Shown here: positions 60,415-64,000 of the stretch, one piece after another
Position numbering within the stretch: the stretch's first letter is position 1
Layout: every line of letters starts with the position of its first letter
NCBI GenBank assembly: GCA_963669295.1
Contig: OY769938.1
Location: 1,178,001-1,242,000 of the forward strand
DNA from: G963669295 sp963669295
GTDB lineage: Bacteria > Bacteroidota > Bacteroidia > Flavobacteriales_D > CALLUQ01
Direction: 5' to 3'
DNA: 64,000 nucleotides
Position numbers and translations under genes: made by a program
Notes under the pieces: model-generated
The model's database searches: none
Told to the model about the DNA's origin: nothing
Seen by the model: the letters and a program-made list of their open reading frames with translations, nothing else

Positions 60415-63054
60415 TTATTCAGCTCCACGAAGAATTTGTACGTATCCGGTGTAAGCATCCTGCCCTACCACTTTTACAATGTAGTAGTAAGTGCCGTCGC
60501 TTAAATTGTCACCATCCCAATCACCTTTATAGTCGGTGGTTTCAAATACGATGGTTCCCCAGCGGTTGTATACAATTACTTCGTTTTGTGTTTTTTCGAT
60601 GTTATCAATTACCCAAAAATCGTTGATGCCATCGCCATTTGGTGTAAATACGTTTGGCGGAGCAACAATACAATTGTCGAATACTACCTGTACCAGGTTA
60701 GATGCAACGTTTCCACATTGATCTGAGATCACTACCGTGTACACGGTATCGGTTTCAGCTGGTGTAACCGAGGTAGAAGATACTGAGTTCCCTATCGGGT
60801 TGCCGTCAATATCGAACCATTGGTATGAGTATCCTCCTGCACCACCTCCAGCAGTTGCCACCAGGTTGAACAGATCACCATCGCAAATCAAGCCATCACC
60901 TCCGGTAGAAACCGATAAGGTATCGTAGTTTGGCATGGTTACCTCTACCGTTTCGTTGGTAGTGTTACCACACTGATCGGTAATGGTTACAGTATAAGTA
61001 GTGTTTACATTCGGGCTTACTGTAGTGGTAGAATCGTTATCGCCGGTGTTCCACGACCATGTGTATCCAGGGTTACCTCCTGTAGCTGATGCTGTTAAGG
61101 TGACCAAATCGCCTGGGCAAATCGGTGTTTCATCGCCAGCGTTAATTTGTAATGGCGCATATGTAGATACCGTTACTGTTACACTGTCTTGTACCGAACC
61201 TGGGAAGCACGCATCCGACACCTCCACGTAATAGGTAGTGGTACTGCCTGGGTTCACTGTAATGCTGGAGGTAGTAGCTCCTGTACTCCACAAGTAAGTG
61301 AAAGGCGCTGTTCCGGTATTCACCATTACATCCAAAAACGCAACATCGCCAGCACATGCTACTGTAGTATCGTTACTCATAATAACTGTTGGTGGCCCAG
61401 GTGCTACAATAACAATCACTGTATCAGTGGCCGTAATTCCACAAGCATCAGTAATGGTCACCGTAAACGTATCGGTTACTGCAGGCGTTACTACAATACT
61501 ACTGGTCGTTTCTCCTGTATCCCATAAATAAGTATAAGGTGAAGTTCCTAAAGAGGGAGTTCCTGTTAAGGTAATGCTGAAGCCAGCACAGTTTACAGTC
61601 GTGTCGTTGCCTGCATCTACTAGCGGTGCAGGTGGCAAGTTAACTTCTACAATGACTGTATCGTAAAACGGTACCAGGGCACAAGTATCATATACTTCAA
61701 CGATAAATGTATCAGTTACCAATGACGGCACCCAAATGGTTTGACCCGTCATACCATTGTCCCATGTATATGAGTGTCCGGGAATACCTCCTGTAGCAGT
61801 AGCTGAAATTTGTACCGAGTCGGTTGGACAGGTAACGAGCACATCGTTGGTTGCAATTTGAATGTCGGGTTGATCAGCAATGAATATTCCACCACCGTCT
61901 ACAATGGTATCGCCACAAGGGGTAATGGTGTATACAAAGATGTAAACGGTATCAATACCTTCTGCCAAACCATCCCAAATTGGGTTCAATACTAACGTAG
62001 AAGTAGAAGAACCTGCGGGGAAGAAAATACTGTCAGGCAATTGGTCGTAATCTGTCCCGTTGATGGCATTACCACCCAATGTAAATCCTACTGTAAGAGT
62101 TCCAGAGGTATCAGGACGGGTAAATACAAACATCGCACTGTCGCATCCTTCATATACAATTGAATCACCTGTAACAGTAGTAATGTCTACTTCCACACCT
62201 TCTGAGCCAAAGCTACCTCCTTCGAGAAACACTGCTGAATCGTAAGCAGTATCACCTGCATCGGCAATGGCTAATTTAATGTGGTAGGTTTGTCCACACT
62301 GCACAGCAGCAATGGCTGTTAACACCGTGGTTAACCCATCGTACTGTACTACGGTTGGATCGGTATATTGGGGTTCTCCAACAAGGCCGGTACCATTTGC
62401 CACATAATAAGCACAGTTCACACAGGGTCCCAGGTTGGCTGTTCCGTTGTTTACATCATCAATGGTTACCGGAGTAGTTGTTCCAGGAATCAATGCAATG
62501 TTTTCTGCCTGGTTTTGGTAAGGGCCATTAAAGCCAGGCCCACTAATAAAGAATCCAAATGCGTCGTTAAAACCACCGTTCACAAATTCAGGGTATTCTT
62601 CCGAAGCAAAGATGTAGTTAAAACTTACGGTATCTCCAATGGGTATAAAGTCAAACTCCAATATGGCAGCATCGTTGGTTCCAAAAGGGCCAACAATGAT
62701 GTCTAAATCAGTATCTCCAACCCCGAAGTTTCCACCACCAAGGTCTGTGCTTCCAAGGTCGTTTGGTCCAGGTGCCATAGCCACATCGCCAGTACCCATT
62801 ACCACGCCACTGTCTAGTGGAATGTTTGAGTTGTTTCCCAGGAAATGACCAATTTGGTTAGCATCGCCAGAGAAGGTAATGTTAGAAACCGTTACCCCAC
62901 TTCCAAGTAAGGTGTTTTGCACCAAATCTTGAGGGGTGATTCCTGTGGTTACAATAATTTGAGCATTACTGTTGGAAACAAAGCCAAAAAATGTGGCAGC
63001 CAACAGCAATAAGAAGCTTTTTTTGCTGGTAGAAAGTAGTTTAAAAATTTTCAT
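60415..63054 (-). CDS. choice-of-anchor L / Ig-like repeat protein with CHU_C C-terminus
   Basis: 879 aa with a Sec signal (SFLLLLAATFFGFVSNSNAQ). The N-terminal domain (about 35-280) has the choice-of-anchor L pattern: VQNTLLGSGVTVSNITFSG, SGVVMGTG, NYIFASEEYPEF. Next is a Calx-beta-like stretch near 285-385 (VGFTLGGNAINGTDYDQLP, FPAGSSTSTLVLNP). Five SprB/PKD-like Ig repeats of about 85 residues follow, each with YTYLWDTG or YTWSWNTGD plus TTTYxVxVxD. The last 85 residues are a gliding-motility-type (CHU_C) tail: PPNVFTPNGDGINDFW, NRWGTIVFET, WDGDNLSDGTYYYIVKV. This type B signal is used for T9SS export to the cell surface. Probably an adhesin-like surface protein. Confidence 0.9.
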   Translation of the reverse strand: MKIFKLLSTSKKSFLLLLAATFFGFVSNSNAQIIVTTGITPQDLVQNTLLGSGVTVSNITFSGDANQIGHFLGNNSNIPLDSGVVMGTGDVAMAPGPNDLGSTDLGGGNFGVGDTDLDIIVGPFGTNDAAILEFDFIPIGDTVSFNYIFASEEYPEFVNGGFNDAFGFFISGPGFNGPYQNQAENIALIPGTTTPVTIDDVNNGTANLGPCVNCAYYVANGTGLVGEPQYTDPTVVQYDGLTTVLTAIAAVQCGQTYHIKLAIADAGDTAYDSAVFLEGGSFGSEGVEVDITTVTGDSIVYEGCDSAMFVFTRPDTSGTLTVGFTLGGNAINGTDYDQLPDSIFFPAGSSTSTLVLNPIWDGLAEGIDTVYIFVYTITPCGDTIVDGGGIFIADQPDIQIATNDVLVTCPTDSVQISATATGGIPGHSYTWDNGMTGQTIWVPSLVTDTFIVEVYDTCALVPFYDTVIVEVNLPPAPLVDAGNDTTVNCAGFSITLTGTPSLGTSPYTYLWDTGETTSSIVVTPAVTDTFTVTITDACGITATDTVIVIVAPGPPTVIMSNDTTVACAGDVAFLDVMVNTGTAPFTYLWSTGATTSSITVNPGSTTTYYVEVSDACFPGSVQDSVTVTVSTYAPLQINAGDETPICPGDLVTLTASATGGNPGYTWSWNTGDNDSTTTVSPNVNTTYTVTITDQCGNTTNETVEVTMPNYDTLSVSTGGDGLICDGDLFNLVATAGGGAGGYSYQWFDIDGNPIGNSVSSTSVTPAETDTVYTVVISDQCGNVASNLVQVVFDNCIVAPPNVFTPNGDGINDFWVIDNIEKTQNEVIVYNRWGTIVFETTDYKGDWDGDNLSDGTYYYIVKVVGQDAYTGYVQILRGAE

Positions 63055-63359
63055 AGTTAGTGCGTTTTAACCGTAGTGGTATTAATCCTTATTAGCAAAT
63101 TACAATACCAAGACTCATTTTTGGGTGAAAAGGTTGCATGGGGTTAGTGTTTAATTTTGCACACAACTGTTAAATTCACGACCAAATATACGATTTTCCC
63201 CTTATAAATAGCGGCATTCAGGAAATAATTTATTGGCGAAAAAAAATTCACTTTTTTTTCATTTTATGTCAAAATACCGGTATTTCTGCCAAAAAAAGCT
63301 ATTCCATTTTAATATCTTTATGCCCCTAAAAACATTTTCACGCAAAAATTTTAACTGGT
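63055..63359. other. 305-bp divergent intergenic region with a 14-bp palindrome
   Basis: It separates the CHU_C protein gene (minus) from the dipeptidase gene (plus). It is AT-rich. Two things stand out: a perfect palindrome AAATACCGGTATTT at 63272-63285 and a TATCTTTA element at 63313-63320 (one mismatch to TAnnTTTG), 39 bp before the ATG. The palindrome lies about where a -33 element would be, so it could be an operator. No other structure was seen. Confidence 0.5.
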
Positions 63360-64000
63360 ATGAGCGAAATCAACACGTATATTGAAGCCAACAGAGACCG
63401 TTTTTTAGATGAGTTGTTGGACCTATTAAAAATTCCTTCTGTAAGTGCCGATCCGGCCTTTACGAAAGATGTGGCCAGAACTGCTGAAGCAGTGAAAGCG
63501 CGATTGGAGGAAGCCGGTGCTGACAATGTAGAGATTTGCCCTACTAATGGGCACCCCATTGTATATGGAGAAAAAATGGTTGATCCTTCAAAGCCTACAG
63601 TGTTGGTGTATGGACATTACGATGTACAACCACCCGATCCACTAGATTTGTGGGATTCTCCTCCATTTGAGCCGGTAATTAAAGACGATAACATTTTTGC
63701 GCGTGGTGCATGCGACGACAAGGGCCAGATGTACATGCATGTGAAAGCCTTTGAAACCATGATGCGCACCAACACTTTGCATTGCAATGTGAAATTCATG
63801 ATTGAAGGGGAAGAAGAAGTAGGTTCTGATAACCTGGGTGATTTTGTAAAAGCCAACAAAGAGCGGTTGAAAGCCGACGTTATTTTAATTTCTGACACTT
63901 CCATTATTGCTAACGATACTCCTTCCATTACTGTTGGATTGCGTGGGTTGAGTTATGTTGAGGTAGAAGTAACCGGACCCAACCGCGATTTGCACTCAGG
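63360..64000 (+). CDS. M20 family dipeptidase, 3'-truncated by the window
   Basis: The ATG at 63360 opens a frame that continues past the window end (about 213 codons visible). It belongs to the M20/ArgE/DapE/CPG2 metallopeptidases, which cleave di- and small peptides or related amides using two metal ions. Visible motifs are LVYGHYDVQPPDP (first metal His and the following Asp), FARGACDDKGQ (bridging Asp) and EGEEEVGSDN (catalytic Glu and metal Glu), in the right order and spacing. The N-terminus MSEINTYIEANRDRFLDELLDLLKIPSVSADP matches the usual M20 start. Cytoplasmic, no signal peptide. The lid domain and the later metal His are beyond the window. Confidence 0.93.
   Translation, partial: MSEINTYIEANRDRFLDELLDLLKIPSVSADPAFTKDVARTAEAVKARLEEAGADNVEICPTNGHPIVYGEKMVDPSKPTVLVYGHYDVQPPDPLDLWDSPPFEPVIKDDNIFARGACDDKGQMYMHVKAFETMMRTNTLHCNVKFMIEGEEEVGSDNLGDFVKANKERLKADVILISDTSIIANDTPSITVGLRGLSYVEVEVTGPNRDLHS

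Overview
The window reads as chromosomal DNA of a Bacteroidota bacterium. The evidence is two near-identical type IX secretion (T9SS) type A C-terminal sorting domains, a CHU_C / gliding-motility-type C-terminus, several LytTR regulators, Reg_prop/Y_Y_Y sensor architecture, and Bacteroidota-type promoter elements (TTG ... TAnnTTTG). No rRNA, tRNA, CRISPR array, insertion sequence or phage gene was seen.

Region 1 (1-12259) is an insecticidal-toxin-complex (Tc) locus: the 3' part of an RHS-repeat TcB/TcC-type gene with a variable, nuclease-like C-terminal tip, a full-length TcA-like gene, and a small type II toxin-antitoxin pair. Region 2 (12296-18446) holds a lipoprotein with FG-GAP/VCBS repeats (reverse strand), a small effector-like protein whose N-terminus looks like those of extracellular contractile injection system (eCIS) cargo and whose core looks like a GHL...LGG...NL nuclease motif, a 21-unit array of about 22 bp imperfect palindromes, an uncharacterised helical protein, and two hairpins with complementary loops in that gene's presumed leader.

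Region 3 (18361-42926) is the most unusual part. It is one tightly packed plus-strand run of eight ORFs behind a good Bacteroidota promoter: a 1578-aa protein of unknown family with helical repeats, a 357-aa stand-alone paralogue of its N-terminal module, an 1129-aa unknown protein, four tandem ComEC-like metallo-beta-lactamase-fold proteins with signal peptides (the fourth has lost the catalytic core), and a 3309-aa giant with LysM-like modules. I recognise only the MBL and LysM-like parts. The gene order and packing suggest one dedicated, undescribed multi-protein system, possibly secreted and possibly related to the neighbouring toxin genes; that link is inference.

Region 4 (42974-63054, mostly reverse strand) has a small lipoprotein, an eCIS-type DUF4157 protein with peptidoglycan-binding-like repeats, a T9SS surface protein, a LytS/LytR-type two-component pair, a T9SS trypsin-like protease in an operon with a tail-fibre-like coiled-coil protein, a membrane sensor ending directly in a LytTR DNA-binding domain, a second histidine kinase that overlaps gpmI (glycolysis), and a CHU_C-type adhesin-like protein. 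The window ends inside an M20 family dipeptidase gene.

Functional assignments come from motifs read by eye and family knowledge; no database search was run.
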